Source: Pseudomonas poae
GTDB lineage: Bacteria; Pseudomonadota; Gammaproteobacteria; Pseudomonadales; Pseudomonadaceae
DNA: 64,000 bases
Assembly: GCA_028869255.1 (NCBI GenBank)
Contig: CP110972.1
Coordinates: 4,345,001 to 4,409,000 of the forward strand
Reading direction: 5' to 3'
The notes below the pieces were generated by a model that did not search any database, was not told the origin of the DNA, and was given only the letters and a program-made list of their open reading frames with translations. Positions 13,658-23,785 of the stretch are shown one piece after another (within the stretch, counting starts at the first letter, position 1; each line of letters opens with the position of its first letter). The translations under genes and the position numbers were made by a program.

Positions 13658-16039
13658 ATGTCATTGCCCACCCCTCACCGCCACACGCTGCACACGACCC
13701 TGGCGCCGATGTTCGATTTTCTTGCTGCCGGCAGCGTTGCCCCAACTGCATGGGCCGATGCACCCGCCACCACCGCCAATGATTCGGTGCTGAGCCTGCC
13801 GGAAATCAAGGTCGATGGCGAAGCCTCCTCCACCTTCAAGGTGGACCGCGTGACCTCGGCGAAAATCAGCCAGCCGCTGCTGGACGCGCCGCAAAGCGTG
13901 ACCATCGTGCCGCAGCAGGTGCTCAAGGAGCAGAACGCGCAAACCCTGCAGGAAGTGTTGCGCAACGTGCCGGGCATCACCTTCATGTCCGGCGAGGGCA
14001 ACCTGGGCTGGGGCGACCTGTTTTCGATTCGCGGTTTTTCCTCCGAGCAAAGCCTGACCGTCGACGGCGTACGCGATGCCGGCATGTCGACACGCACCGA
14101 CACCTTCAACCTGCAACAGGCCGAAGTGTTCAAGGGCACCGGCTCCATCGAGTCCGGAGTGTCCGCCGTGGGCGGCAGCGTCAACCTGGTCAGCAAGGAA
14201 GCGCACCTGGGCGATGCCAACAAGGTGTCGGCCGGAATCGGCACCGACAGCTACCGCCGGCTCACCGCCGACCTGAACAAGCAACTGAACGACACCACCG
14301 CCGTACGCATCAACCTGATGAAACACTACAACCAGGTGGCCGAGCGCGACGACGTGGACTACGACCGCTGGGGCATCGCCACCTCGTTCGGCTTCGGCCT
14401 GGGCACCGACACCCGCGTGTTTATCGACACCTTTTATCAGAAAGACACCAACACCCCGGACGGCGGCGTGCCGATCCAGCGTGGGACGAATGGCGACCGC
14501 ATGCCTGGCGTGAAACGCTCGAACTGGTACGGCGACTCCAGCCTCTACACCCAGGAAAACAAAACCACGTCGCTGACGGCACGCATCGAACACGACTTCG
14601 ACTGGAACGACGCCAACCTGCGCAACCAGACCCGCTGGGAGCGCAGCGATAACTTCGCCGTGCTCTCCCCGGCGCGCTTCTCCGCCGCCGACGCCAATGG
14701 CAACAAAACCTGCACCGGCGCCCGCTGTGCGACCCTGGGCTACACCGGCGTAGGCCCGATCAGCCAAGTGCCGGGCAGCACGGTCAATGCCTACACCGAC
14801 TACGTGAATAACAGCAACACCGCGTACGGCATCCTGCGCGGCAGCGACTTCGGTTTGTCCAAGCGCTACACCATTCTGGATAACCAGACCGACTTTGCCT
14901 TCACGTTCAACACCAGCAGCCTGCAACACGCGGTGGTCTCGGGCCTTGAGTTCTATCACGAGACCTACGGCGGCCTGAAACGCAACGCCGAAGTGCCGGC
15001 CGGCAACATGCTCTTCGACATGAGCGACCCCAGCCATAGCTTCGCCAGCACCTACGTGACCAAAGGCGAAGGCGACCCACGCTCGGTGATCGACAACGCT
15101 GGCCTTTACCTGGGCGACACCGTCACCCTCAACGAGCAATGGCAGGTCCTCGGCTCGCTGCGCTACGACCACTGGCGTGCGCAAACCAGCCAGCGCGGCC
15201 AGGCCACCATCAGCAGCACCGACGGTGCGGTAAGTGGCCGTGTCGGCGCGGTGTACAAGCCGTTGCCCAATGGCAGCATCTATGTGTCCTACAGCGAAGC
15301 GGCGCAACCGTCGGCGCTGGGCGCCTCCACCAACAACCAGATCTACGGTTCGGCCACCACCAGCAACTACAGCCCGGCCAAGTCCAAGACCTACGAACTG
15401 GGCACCAAGTGGGACATTGCCCACGACATGCTCAACGTGACCGCCGCGATCTTCCGCACCGAACTGGATAACGCGTGGGAGTACCAGGACGGTGAGTCGG
15501 CCCCGGTGCGCGCACTGCCCGCCAAGCGTGTGGATGGCGTGGAACTCGGCCTGCAAGGCAATATCACGCCGCGCTGGACCGCCTACAGCGGCTTCTCGGC
15601 GCTCAAGAGCAGGCAGACCAAAGGCATCAATAAAGGCGCAGAAGCCAAGAACGTCCCCGACCTGACCGCCAACCTGTGGACCACCTACGCGTTCACCGAC
15701 GCCCTGAGCCTGAGCTACGGCGAGCAATACGTGGGCCGGCGCCGCTACACCGACAACAAATATGTCGGCGGTTTGAACAACAACAGCAGCTACGCCAATG
15801 GCCCGTCCGGCGTGTATGCGATCTACACACGAGACCATGAAAAGGCCCCCGGCTACTGGCTGAGCAACGTGGCCGCGCAATACAAGGTGAACAAGGACAC
15901 CACGGTCAACCTCAACCTGAACAACGTGTTCAATAAGTTTTATTACAGCCAGGTCGGCGCATCCCTCGACGGCTTCCAGCTGTACGGCATTCCGGGCGCC
16001 GGGCGCACCCTCACCGCCAGTGTCGATTATGAGTTTTGA
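13658..16039 (+). CDS. TonB-dependent siderophore receptor
   Basis: Encodes 793 residues. A signal peptide ends near AWADA (residue 35), followed by a TonB-box-like LPEIKVDGE, a plug domain (about 60-170: DAPQSVTIVPQQVL, LQEVLRNVPGI, IRGFSS, VDGVRDAG, VFKGTGSI) and a 22-strand barrel ending in the terminal Phe required for outer-membrane insertion. The plug signature is that of ferric siderophore receptors of the Fiu/catecholate type. It imports an Fe(III)-siderophore with TonB-ExbBD energy; the following binding protein, permease and ATPase would carry the ligand inward. The signal peptide core is less hydrophobic than usual. Which siderophore it takes is not decidable here. Confidence 0.93.
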   Translation: MSLPTPHRHTLHTTLAPMFDFLAAGSVAPTAWADAPATTANDSVLSLPEIKVDGEASSTFKVDRVTSAKISQPLLDAPQSVTIVPQQVLKEQNAQTLQEVLRNVPGITFMSGEGNLGWGDLFSIRGFSSEQSLTVDGVRDAGMSTRTDTFNLQQAEVFKGTGSIESGVSAVGGSVNLVSKEAHLGDANKVSAGIGTDSYRRLTADLNKQLNDTTAVRINLMKHYNQVAERDDVDYDRWGIATSFGFGLGTDTRVFIDTFYQKDTNTPDGGVPIQRGTNGDRMPGVKRSNWYGDSSLYTQENKTTSLTARIEHDFDWNDANLRNQTRWERSDNFAVLSPARFSAADANGNKTCTGARCATLGYTGVGPISQVPGSTVNAYTDYVNNSNTAYGILRGSDFGLSKRYTILDNQTDFAFTFNTSSLQHAVVSGLEFYHETYGGLKRNAEVPAGNMLFDMSDPSHSFASTYVTKGEGDPRSVIDNAGLYLGDTVTLNEQWQVLGSLRYDHWRAQTSQRGQATISSTDGAVSGRVGAVYKPLPNGSIYVSYSEAAQPSALGASTNNQIYGSATTSNYSPAKSKTYELGTKWDIAHDMLNVTAAIFRTELDNAWEYQDGESAPVRALPAKRVDGVELGLQGNITPRWTAYSGFSALKSRQTKGINKGAEAKNVPDLTANLWTTYAFTDALSLSYGEQYVGRRRYTDNKYVGGLNNNSSYANGPSGVYAIYTRDHEKAPGYWLSNVAAQYKVNKDTTVNLNLNNVFNKFYYSQVGASLDGFQLYGIPGAGRTLTASVDYEF

Positions 16040-16064
16040 ATTCCCCTCATCAGGAGCCCCCGCC

Positions 16065-17180
16065 ATGTTCAAACCCCGTAACCTGCTCAAGCTGGGCGTG
16101 CTGTTCGGCGCCCTGGTGCTCGGCCACGCCGAAACCGCCGCTGCCCATGAAGTCACCGACGTGCTGGGCCGCAAGGTCGAAGTCAAAGACGACGTCCAAC
16201 GCGTGGTACTCGGCGAAGGTCGGCTGATTTCCGCGTTTGCCTTGCTCGACAAGGACGCGCCGTTCCAGCGCATCGTCGGCTGGCAAAACGATTTGAAGCT
16301 GCTGGACCAGCACACCTACAACGCCTACCTGGCGAAATTCCCGACGGTCAAAGACATCCCGTTGATCGGGCAAGCGTCGGAGCAGAGCGTCAGTGCTGAG
16401 GAAATTCTCTCGCTGAAACCGGACTTGGCGGTGTTCAGCATTTCCGGGCACGGCCCGACCGAACACAGCCCGGTGGCCGATGTGCTGGCCAAGGCCGGCA
16501 TCCCGGTAGTGTTTGTCGACTTTCGCATCAACCCGGTGCAAGGCACCCACACCAGCCTGACGGCCCTCGGCCAGGCACTCGGGCGTGAAGCCCAGGCCAA
16601 GGCGTTCCTGGCGTTCTACGACCAGCACATCAAGGCCATCACCGATGCCGTCGCCACCTTGCCCGCCGAGCCGCGCCCACGGGTGTTCCTGGAGTTGCTG
16701 GCCGGTGTCTGGCAGGCGCCGGGGCACACCACCGGCAAGAGCGGCATGGGTGAACTCATCGCCCTGGTGGGTGGACGCAATATCGCCGCCGGCGTGGTGC
16801 CGGGTGCACTGGGGGATATCAGCGTGGAATACGCGCTCAAGGCTGACCCGGATGTGTATGTAGCCACAGGCAACCGCAAACCCGGCTTGATCCTGGGCGC
16901 AGGCGTTGGCGCCGACGAAGCCCACGAAGCCCTGGAGCGGGTGCTGGCGCGCCCTGAGTTCGCCAATCTGCGTGCGATCCGCGAGGGCAATGCCCACGGC
17001 CTGTGGCATGACTTCTATAACTCGCCGTACAACCTGCTGGCGATTGAAGCCCTGGCCAAGTGGGTGCATCCACGACTGTTCGCCACGCTGGACCCGCAGG
17101 CGACCCTGGAACAGATCAACCAGCAATTCCTCGGGATGCCGTTGCAGGGCGCTTACTGGATTGACGCCAAATCCAAATAA
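16065..17180 (+). CDS. Iron-siderophore ABC transporter substrate-binding protein
   Basis: Encodes 371 residues. The ATG at 16065 is chosen because CAGGAG precedes it and it yields a clean signal peptide (LLKLGVLFGALVLGHAETAAA); an in-frame ATG at 16020 overlaps the receptor gene. The mature protein begins HEVTDVLGRKVEV, the typical opening of FepB/BtuF cluster proteins, with IPLIGQASEQSVSAEEILSL and LKPDLAVF following. It would bind the ferric siderophore in the periplasm and deliver it to the FecCD-type permease encoded downstream. A REP doublet sits between it and the permease gene. Confidence 0.9.
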   Translation: MFKPRNLLKLGVLFGALVLGHAETAAAHEVTDVLGRKVEVKDDVQRVVLGEGRLISAFALLDKDAPFQRIVGWQNDLKLLDQHTYNAYLAKFPTVKDIPLIGQASEQSVSAEEILSLKPDLAVFSISGHGPTEHSPVADVLAKAGIPVVFVDFRINPVQGTHTSLTALGQALGREAQAKAFLAFYDQHIKAITDAVATLPAEPRPRVFLELLAGVWQAPGHTTGKSGMGELIALVGGRNIAAGVVPGALGDISVEYALKADPDVYVATGNRKPGLILGAGVGADEAHEALERVLARPEFANLRAIREGNAHGLWHDFYNSPYNLLAIEALAKWVHPRLFATLDPQATLEQINQQFLGMPLQGAYWIDAKSK

Positions 17181-17190
17181 CACTCCCATA

Positions 17191-17283
17191 AATGTGGGAG
17201 CGGGCTTGCTCGCGAATGCAGTGTGTCAGTCACTGAATAGTTGACTGAACTAGCGCCTTCGCGAGCAAGCCCGCTCCCACATT
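17191..17283. repeat. REP doublet (REPIN/BIME type)
   Basis: Two arms in inverted orientation, AATGTGGGAGCGGGCTTGCT... at the left and its complement at the right, enclose about 40 unrelated bases. The same arms occur at 19933, 22609, 34690 and 52882. It lies inside the transporter operon and could attenuate or stabilise its mRNA. Confidence 0.9.
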
Positions 17284-17320
17284 TCTGGATCTTCATCGTT
17301 TTCAACACTGTGTGAGCCCT

Positions 17321-18379
17321 ATGACCACTCAAACCCTCGACCTCGCCAGCGCCACGCACGGCTACCGCCGCTTGCTGGCGCGACGTGCCTGGCTACTGGC
17401 ACTGCTGGGCACGGCGCTGGTCTGCGCGATTCTGGTCGACCTGGCCAGCGGCCCGTCGGGCATGGGCCTGTTAGCGTTGCTCGATGGCATCCTGCACCCG
17501 TCCCATTTGAGCGCCACCGACCAGGTGATTATCTGGAACGTGCGCCTGCCCTACGCGCTGATGGCGGTGCTGGTGGGCTGCGCGCTGTCGTTGGCGGGGG
17601 CCGAAATGCAGGCGATTCTGAACAACCCGCTGGCCAGCCCGTTTACCTTGGGCGTGTCATCGGCGGCGGCGCTGGGCGCGTCCCTGGTGATTGTGTTTCC
17701 GGTGACTACGTTGTGGGTCTCGGCCAATACGGCGATTTCCATTTCGGCCTTTATCTTCGCGGCGGCCTCGGTGTTTTTGCTGCAAGCCATGTCACGCCTG
17801 CGTGGCGCCGGGGTGGAAAGCCTGGTGCTGTTCGGCATCGCGCTGGTGTTCAGTTGCAACGCGGTGGTGGCCTTGCTGCAACTGGTGGCCACCGAAGACG
17901 TGCTGCAACAACTGGTGTTCTGGACCCTGGGCAGTGTGACCCGGGCCAACTGGGACAAGCTCGGCATCCTGGCGCTGGTGGTCGCCGTGGTGCTGCCGTT
18001 TTCGTTTGCCGCCGCACCGCGCCTGACCTTGCTGCGTATGGGTGAAGACCGCGCACAAAGCTTCGGCGTGGACGTGAAACGCCTGCGGTTTTTCTCGTTG
18101 CTGCGCATCAGCCTGTTGTCGGCAACCGCCGTGGCCTTTGTAGGCACCATCGGATTTATCGGCCTGGTGGGGCCGCATATCGCACGGATTCTGGTGGGCG
18201 AAGACCAACGTTTCCTGCTGCCGGCCAGCGCCCTGACCGGCGCGTTGCTGCTGGCGCTGTCATCGATCGCCAGCAAGCTGATCATGCCCGGCGTGATCGT
18301 GCCGGTGGGTATCGTCTCCGCCCTGGTGGGTGTGCCGATTTTTGTGCTGTTGGTGTTCAAGCGTGGGAGGCAGTTATGA
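17321..18379 (+). CDS. FecCD-family iron-siderophore permease
   Basis: Encodes 352 residues with about ten hydrophobic helices. Family signatures include IWNVRLPYALMAVLVGCALSLAGAE near residues 70-95, NPLASPFTLGVSSAAALGA, and GTIGFIGLVGPHIAR near 275, the cytoplasmic region that contacts the ATPase. Start set at ATG 17321; a GTG three codons earlier is possible. It overlaps the ATPase gene by 4 bases. Single large permeases of this class act as homodimers. Confidence 0.92.
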   Translation: MTTQTLDLASATHGYRRLLARRAWLLALLGTALVCAILVDLASGPSGMGLLALLDGILHPSHLSATDQVIIWNVRLPYALMAVLVGCALSLAGAEMQAILNNPLASPFTLGVSSAAALGASLVIVFPVTTLWVSANTAISISAFIFAAASVFLLQAMSRLRGAGVESLVLFGIALVFSCNAVVALLQLVATEDVLQQLVFWTLGSVTRANWDKLGILALVVAVVLPFSFAAAPRLTLLRMGEDRAQSFGVDVKRLRFFSLLRISLLSATAVAFVGTIGFIGLVGPHIARILVGEDQRFLLPASALTGALLLALSSIASKLIMPGVIVPVGIVSALVGVPIFVLLVFKRGRQL

Positions 18380-19161
18380 GTGCGGGTTTATCGGTACACA
18401 ACGCCAATGTCAGTTACGGGCGGCGGCAGATTGTGCATGACCTGAGTTTGCCCACCCTGCCCCACGGCAGTCTGACCGCCTTGATCGGCCCCAACGGCGC
18501 GGGTAAATCCACGCTGCTGCGTGCCGTGGCCGGGTTGGAAAAAATGCATGGCGTTGTAAGGCTGGGCGACCTCGACCTGTCGGCCATGTCCGTGGCCGAG
18601 CGCGCGCGGCGCGTCACCTACATGCCGCAAAACCTGCCGCCGGGCCTGAGCCTGAGCGTGATGGAAAGCGTGATCGCCGCCTTGCGCGTGGCCAATGTGG
18701 AGGGCATTCCATTGTCGAGCGAAGCCTGCTTGCGCGAAGCCTTCGAGGCGTTGCAGCGCATCGGTATCGCGCATTTGGCCGATCAATTGCTGAGCACCTT
18801 GTCTGGCGGCCAGCGCCAACTGGTCAGCCTCGCCCAACTGATCGCACGCCGCCCCCAAGTGATGTTACTGGACGAACCCACCAGCGCCCTCGACCTCAAC
18901 TACCAATTGAAAGTCATGGACTGCGTACGCGGGTTAGTGCGCGAACATAACCTGATCGCGGTGGTGGTGCTGCACGATATCAACCTGGCCGCACGCTTCG
19001 CCGACCATATCGCCGTGCTGCGCCAGGGCCGGCTGTACGCCAGTGGCTTGGCAGATGAGGTGCTGGACCCGGCATTGTTTGCCGAGGTCTACGGCGTACA
19101 GGTGCGCATCGAGCGGTGCTCACAGCAGTCATTACAGGTGCTGGTGGATGGTGCCGTGTGA
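18376..19161 (+). CDS. Iron-siderophore ABC transporter ATPase
   Basis: Encodes 261 residues. Walker A GPNGAGKST (about 40-48), Q-loop YMPQNLPPG, signature LSGGQRQLVSLAQLI, Walker B MLLDEPTSALD and switch His in VVLHDINLA are all intact, matching FepC/FecE. Expressed with the permease through a 4-base overlap. It powers uptake of the ferric chelate across the inner membrane. Last gene of the iron-uptake set. Confidence 0.94.
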   Translation: MSAGLSVHNANVSYGRRQIVHDLSLPTLPHGSLTALIGPNGAGKSTLLRAVAGLEKMHGVVRLGDLDLSAMSVAERARRVTYMPQNLPPGLSLSVMESVIAALRVANVEGIPLSSEACLREAFEALQRIGIAHLADQLLSTLSGGQRQLVSLAQLIARRPQVMLLDEPTSALDLNYQLKVMDCVRGLVREHNLIAVVVLHDINLAARFADHIAVLRQGRLYASGLADEVLDPALFAEVYGVQVRIERCSQQSLQVLVDGAV

Positions 19162-19265
19162 AACGCGTCTAAGGGTATGCGCAAATGTTTCATTGAATTT
19201 TCGTACACCCACCGTTACCTATACCTACAGACATTCGCTCAAGCATCACCACTTTGGAGAGCTTC

Positions 19266-19910
19266 ATGATCGACCTGTACTACTGGACTACCCCTAACGG
19301 TCACAAAGTTTCGCTGTTCCTGGAAGAAGCCGGCCTGCCCTATAAGGTGCACCCGATCAACATCGGCCAGGGTGAGCAGTTCAAGCCGGACTTCCTGAAG
19401 ATCGCTCCCAACAACCGCATCCCCGCCATCGTCGATCAGCAGCCGAGCGACGGTGGCGCGCCGATTTCGCTGTTTGAATCCGGCGCGATCCTTTTGTACC
19501 TCGCGGAAAAAACCGGCCAGTTCATTGCAAAAGACCTGCGCGGTCGCCAGGAAACGCTGCAATGGCTGTTCTGGCAAATGGGCGGCCTGGGGCCGATGGC
19601 CGGCCAGAATCACCACTTCAGCCAGTTCGCGCCGGAGAAAATCCCCTACGCGATCAAGCGCTACGTAGATGAAACCGCCCGCCTGTATGGCGTGCTGGAC
19701 CGGCGCTTGGCAGATCGTGCGTTCGTGGCGGGTGAGCACTACAGCATCGCCGACATGGCGATTTACCCGTGGATTGTTTCCCACAAGTGGCAGAGCCAGC
19801 GTCTGGAGGATTTTCCCCACTTGCACCGCTGGTTCAACAGCATCAAAGAGCGCCCGGCGACCGTTCGGGCTTATGAACTGGTGCAGAAAGTGAACCCGCC
19901 AAAATCCTGA
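19266..19910 (+). CDS. yfcG: Glutathione transferase family disulfide-bond oxidoreductase, YfcG type
   Basis: Encodes 214 residues starting MIDLYYWTTPNGHKVSLFLE, with GGAGAG just upstream; a start four codons earlier is less likely. The thioredoxin-like domain has TPNGHK, IAPNNRIPAIVD with the cis-Pro, and LFESGAILLYLAEKTG that binds glutathione; the helical domain has LQWLFWQMGGLGPMAGQNHHF, which closely matches E. coli YfcG. YfcG-type enzymes reduce disulfides and organic peroxides with glutathione, using a Thr/Asn pair instead of a catalytic Ser or Cys. Free-standing gene between the iron cluster and a REP. Confidence 0.88.
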   Translation: MIDLYYWTTPNGHKVSLFLEEAGLPYKVHPINIGQGEQFKPDFLKIAPNNRIPAIVDQQPSDGGAPISLFESGAILLYLAEKTGQFIAKDLRGRQETLQWLFWQMGGLGPMAGQNHHFSQFAPEKIPYAIKRYVDETARLYGVLDRRLADRAFVAGEHYSIADMAIYPWIVSHKWQSQRLEDFPHLHRWFNSIKERPATVRAYELVQKVNPPKS

Positions 19911-19932
19911 TCTGACGTCATACGCGGTCAAA

Positions 19933-20023
19933 GTGTGGGAGCGGGCTTGCTCGCGAAGGCGGTGGTTCAGTTGCAATTTCAGTGACTGACATACCGCCTT
20001 CGCGAGCAAGCCCGCTCCCACAT
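19933..20023. repeat. REP doublet
   Basis: GTGTGGGAGCGGGCTTGCTC at the left and its inverted partner ending in CCCGCTCCCACAT at the right. Same family as 17191-17283; located just after the glutathione transferase gene and possibly serving as its 3' end. Confidence 0.9.
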
Positions 20024-20136
20024 TGTTTTGCGCAAGACTCAAGATCTAACGCTTAAACCAAACTCCCGCTTGCGTCGTTTCGCCGCGCTCACTAACGTAG
20101 CGCCTTTACTGACGCTACCCCCGCAGGAGCTTTGCC

Positions 20137-22578
20137 ATGGCCTCGCCAGCCCTCTCACATTTTCTTCCCCGGTTCGGCGTTGCCGCGGCAGTGGCCAGTG
20201 CATTAAGCCTGGCCGGTTGCCAGCTCCAGAGCACCCAGGACACCCTGCCGCCCGTTGTCGGCGTACAGCCGATCAAGGGCTTGGCGCAGAATGTGTCGGT
20301 GCGCCGCAATGCCCAAGGCATGCCGCTGATCGAAAGCAACACCTTCCATGACGCGCTGTTCACCCTCGGCTATGTGCACGCCAGTGACCGCATCACCCAG
20401 ATGGTCACCTTGCGCCTGCTGGCCCAGGGCCGTCTGGCGGAAATGTCCGGGCCTGAAGTGCTGGATGTCGACCGTTTGATGCGCGCAGTCAACCTGAAAA
20501 AAAGCGCCGGGGAGCTGTATAGCGCCGCGTCGCCACGCCTCAAGCGCTTCTTTGAAGTGTATGCCCGTGGCGTCAACGCCTACCTGTTCCGCTACCGCGA
20601 CAAGCTGCCGCCGGACCTGGCCCAGACTGGCTACAAGCCCGAATACTGGAAGCCGGAAGATTCGGCGCTGTTGTTCTGCCTGTTGAATTTCAGCGAGTCG
20701 GCCAACCTGCAGGAAGAACTCGCCTCGCTGGTGCTGGCGCAAAAGGTCGGCGTCGACAAGCTCGCCTGGCTCACGCCAAGCGCGCCGGATGAACCGATCC
20801 CCCTGGCCGAGGCCGAGAAACTCAAGGGCGTGAACCTGGGCCAGATCACTGGCCTGGCCGGGTTGGACACGGTCAGTCAGCAATTGAGCAGCCTCAACGC
20901 GCTGGCCGTCACCACGTCAAGCAACTGGGCCATCGGCCCGCAACGCAGCCGCAGCGGCAAAAGCCTGCTGGCGGGCGACCTCGCCGCCCAGCCGCAAGCC
21001 CCCTCGCCGTGGAGCTACGTGCAGATTCGCGCTCCAAAATACCAGGCGGTCGGCGCTTCGATCGCGGGCTTGCCCACCCTGTTGTCCGGCTTCAACGGCA
21101 ATGTGGCGTGGAGCATGAGCACGGTCAAAGGCGACACCCAGGACCTGTTCCTGGAGAAGGTCAAACGCCAAGGCAGCGCGTTGTACTACGAGAACAACGG
21201 AAAATGGCTACCTGCGCTGGTGCGTAACGAAACCTTCTTTGTCAAAGGCCAACGCTCGATTCGCGAAGTGGTGTACGAAACCCGCCACGGTGCCCTGCTC
21301 AACAGCAGCCAGGCGCTCACCAGCGGCTTGGGCCTGGCCCTGCAAACCGCCGACTTTAAAGACGACAAGAGCCTGGATGCGTTCTTCGACCTGTCCCGTG
21401 CGCAAAACGCCGGCAAGGCGTCGGATGCCACCCGCACTATCCGCGCAATTGCCCTGAACATGATCTTTGCCGACGCCGGCAGCATCGGTTGGCAGGTCAC
21501 CGGCCGCTTCCCCAACCGCCGCGAAGGCGAAGGCTTGCTGCCCTCGCCGGGCTGGGACACGCGCTTTGACTGGGACGGTTACGCCGACGCGATGCTGCAC
21601 CCCTACGATCAAGACCCGGCCCAGGGCTGGATCGGCACCGCCAACCAGCGCACCGCGCCGCGTGGCTACGGCATGCAGCTGTCCAACTCCTGGGATGCGC
21701 CGGAGCGCAGCGAACGCCTGGCGCAATTGGCCAACGCGGGCAAGCACGACAGCCGCAGCATGATCGCCATGCAGTACGACCAGACCACCACCTTCGCCGC
21801 CAAGCTCAAGACCATGTTCCAGGCGCCCGGCATGGCCCAGCCGCTGAAACAGGCGATTGACGCGTTGCCGGCCGCCGAGCAAACCAGGGCACGCGAAGCC
21901 CTGGGCCGCCTGCTGGCCTTCGACGGTCGCCTGGTGTCGACGTCCGCCGACGCCGCGCTCTTTGAGCTGTTCCTGCAGGAAAGCACCAAACAGATCTTCC
22001 TCGACGAGCTCGGCCCGGAAAACAGTGCCAGCTGGAAGGCGTTTGTCAGCAACGCCAGCCTGTCCTACGCCGCCCAGGCCGACCACCTGCTGGGCCGCGA
22101 AGACAGCCCGTTCTGGGACGACGTGCGTACCCCGCAAAAAGAAGACAAACCGGCGATCCTCGCCCGCAGCCTGGCCGCCGCGATCACCGCTGGCGACAGC
22201 CAACTGGGCGCCGATCACAAAGCCTGGCAGTGGGGCAAGCTGCACAGCACCACCTGGAAAAACAGCAATGGCCAAGTGATTCGCGGCCCGTTGGCTACCG
22301 GAGGTGACCACAACACCTTGAACCCTTCGCCCTACAGCTGGGGCCAGGATTTCAACACCACCCAGGTACCGGCACTGCGCATGATCGTCGATTTCGGCCA
22401 GGTGGAACCGATGATGGGCCAGGGCGGCATCGGCCAATCCGGCAACCCGGCCAGCCCGAACTACGCCAACGGCATCGACCCCTCGCTCAAGGCGCAATAC
22501 CTGAGCTTCCCGATGCAGCCGCAGAACTTTGAGAAGGTGTATGGCAAGGCTCGGTTGACCCTGACTCCTGGCAAGTAA
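20137..22578 (+). CDS. Ntn-hydrolase acylase (penicillin/AHL acylase family), lipoprotein signal
   Basis: Encodes 813 residues. The N-terminus has a signal with a lipobox-like LSLAGC (Cys28). The alpha-subunit region has the family's [11 protein letters not shown] motif. The autoprocessing site is in [11 protein letters not shown], placing the nucleophilic Ser at 261 or 262; [10 protein letters not shown] and the late [11 protein letters not shown] and GQSGNP motifs belong to the beta subunit. The family cleaves amides such as penicillin G or acyl-homoserine lactones after self-cleavage in the periplasm; Pseudomonas relatives are PvdQ, QuiP and HacB. Substrate is not decidable here. It could quench quorum signals or mature a siderophore. 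Bounded by REP elements. Confidence 0.87.
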   Translation: MASPALSHFLPRFGVAAAVASALSLAGCQLQSTQDTLPPVVGVQPIKGLAQNVSVRRNAQGMPLIESNTFHDALFTLGYVHASDRITQMVTLRLLAQGRLAEMSGPEVLDVDRLMRAVNLKKSAGELYSAASPRLKRFFEVYARGVNAYLFRYRDKLPPDLAQTGYKPEYWKPEDSALLFCLLNFSESANLQEELASLVLAQKVGVDKLAWLTPSAPDEPIPLAEAEKLKGVNLGQITGLAGLDTVSQQLSSLNALAVTTSSNWAIGPQRSRSGKSLLAGDLAAQPQAPSPWSYVQIRAPKYQAVGASIAGLPTLLSGFNGNVAWSMSTVKGDTQDLFLEKVKRQGSALYYENNGKWLPALVRNETFFVKGQRSIREVVYETRHGALLNSSQALTSGLGLALQTADFKDDKSLDAFFDLSRAQNAGKASDATRTIRAIALNMIFADAGSIGWQVTGRFPNRREGEGLLPSPGWDTRFDWDGYADAMLHPYDQDPAQGWIGTANQRTAPRGYGMQLSNSWDAPERSERLAQLANAGKHDSRSMIAMQYDQTTTFAAKLKTMFQAPGMAQPLKQAIDALPAAEQTRAREALGRLLAFDGRLVSTSADAALFELFLQESTKQIFLDELGPENSASWKAFVSNASLSYAAQADHLLGREDSPFWDDVRTPQKEDKPAILARSLAAAITAGDSQLGADHKAWQWGKLHSTTWKNSNGQVIRGPLATGGDHNTLNPSPYSWGQDFNTTQVPALRMIVDFGQVEPMMGQGGIGQSGNPASPNYANGIDPSLKAQYLSFPMQPQNFEKVYGKARLTLTPGK

Positions 22579-22608
22579 CCCGGCCCTCTTTGGAGGAACC
22601 GGATAAAA

Positions 22609-22702
22609 AATGTGGGAGCGGGCTTGCTCGCGAATCAGGTTGCGCAGTCAATGATTCAGTCGACTGACAGACCGCTTTCGCGAGCAAGCCCGCTCCCACA
22701 TT
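22609..22702. repeat. REP doublet
   Basis: Left arm AATGTGGGAGCGGGCTTGCT, right arm the complement ending CCGCTCCCACATT. Between the acylase gene and the exonuclease gene. Confidence 0.9.
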
Positions 22703-22780
22703 TGTACCGCGTGAATTCAGATAGAACTTCTCCGCTCGGCCTTGCCTCATAAGTAACAAGCCCACCTCCCCGGCCACTCC

Positions 22781-23785
22781 ATGGACCTTGTCATCGCCCG
22801 GCCCGAAGGCCTCTACTGCCCCGCCGGAGATTTCTACATCGACCCCTGGCGCCCGGTGGAACGTTCAGTCATCACCCACGCCCACGGCGACCACGCCCGT
22901 ACCGGCAACCAGCACTACCTGGCCGCCGCCCCCGGCGAAGGTATCCTGCGCTCGCGTCTGGGCCAGGACATTAACCTGCAAACCCTGGCCTATGGCGAAC
23001 CACTCGTACACCACGGCGTGACCCTGAGTTTTCACCCGGCCGGGCATGTGTTGGGCTCGGCCCAGGTGCGCCTGGAATACCAGGGCGAAGTCTGGGTGGC
23101 CTCCGGCGACTACAAAGTGGAACCCGATGGCACTTGCGCACCTTTCGAGCCGGTGCGTTGCCACACCTTTATCACCGAATCCACCTTTGGCCTGCCGATT
23201 TACCGCTGGCAGCCCCAGGCGCAGATCTTTGCCGGGATCAACGACTGGTGGCAGGCCAATATCGCCGCCGGTAAAGCCAGCGTGTTGTTCTGTTATTCGT
23301 TCGGCAAGGCCCAACGCATCCTGCATGGCATCGACGCCAGCATCGGACCGATCCTTAGCCACGGCGCGGTCGAGCCGCTGAACCGGGTATACCGCGAGGC
23401 GGGTATCTATATCCCCGAAACGCTCTATGCCGGTGACTTCAAAAAGACCGACCCGCTGCTGCGCCAGGCGCTGATCATCGCCCCGCCCTCCGCCGGAGGG
23501 AGCAGCTGGATAAAGCGTTTCGGCGACTACAGCGATGCCTTCGCCAGCGGTTGGATGCGCCTGCGCGGCACGCGGCGGCGACGCGGGGTGGACCGGGGGT
23601 TTGTGCTCTCGGACCACGCCGACTGGCCCGGGCTGCTGTGGGCCATCGAGCAAACCGGCGCCGAACGGGTGATGGTTACCCACGGTTCGGTCGGTGTATT
23701 GGTGCGCCATCTGCGGGAAAAAGGCCTGGATGCCCAGGGCTTCACCACCGAATACGGCGACGATGAAGAGGAGGCCACGGCATGA
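22781..23785 (+). CDS. Ligase-associated DNA exonuclease (metallo-beta-lactamase fold)
   Basis: Encodes 334 residues. The MBL motif HAHGDH (H33, H35, D37, H38), FHPAGHVLGSAQV, ASGDYK and the later FVLSDHADWPGL are the metal ligands of the beta-CASP-like nuclease family seen next to bacterial ATP-dependent ligases. It overlaps the ligase gene by 4 bases (ATGA). The family takes part in DNA end processing; the role here is inferred from the gene set exonuclease-ligase-helicase-PdeM. Confidence 0.9.
   Translation: MDLVIARPEGLYCPAGDFYIDPWRPVERSVITHAHGDHARTGNQHYLAAAPGEGILRSRLGQDINLQTLAYGEPLVHHGVTLSFHPAGHVLGSAQVRLEYQGEVWVASGDYKVEPDGTCAPFEPVRCHTFITESTFGLPIYRWQPQAQIFAGINDWWQANIAAGKASVLFCYSFGKAQRILHGIDASIGPILSHGAVEPLNRVYREAGIYIPETLYAGDFKKTDPLLRQALIIAPPSAGGSSWIKRFGDYSDAFASGWMRLRGTRRRRGVDRGFVLSDHADWPGLLWAIEQTGAERVMVTHGSVGVLVRHLREKGLDAQGFTTEYGDDEEEATA

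Noticed and set aside
13661..16315. Long open frame of 884 codons antisense to the TonB receptor
   Set aside because: It mirrors a G+C-rich gene whose third positions are nearly all G or C, which creates long antisense frames; the translation has no domain and the sense protein is clearly real.
16050..17189. Antisense 379-codon frame over the binding-protein gene
   Set aside because: Shadow of codon bias, low-complexity product, sense gene well supported.
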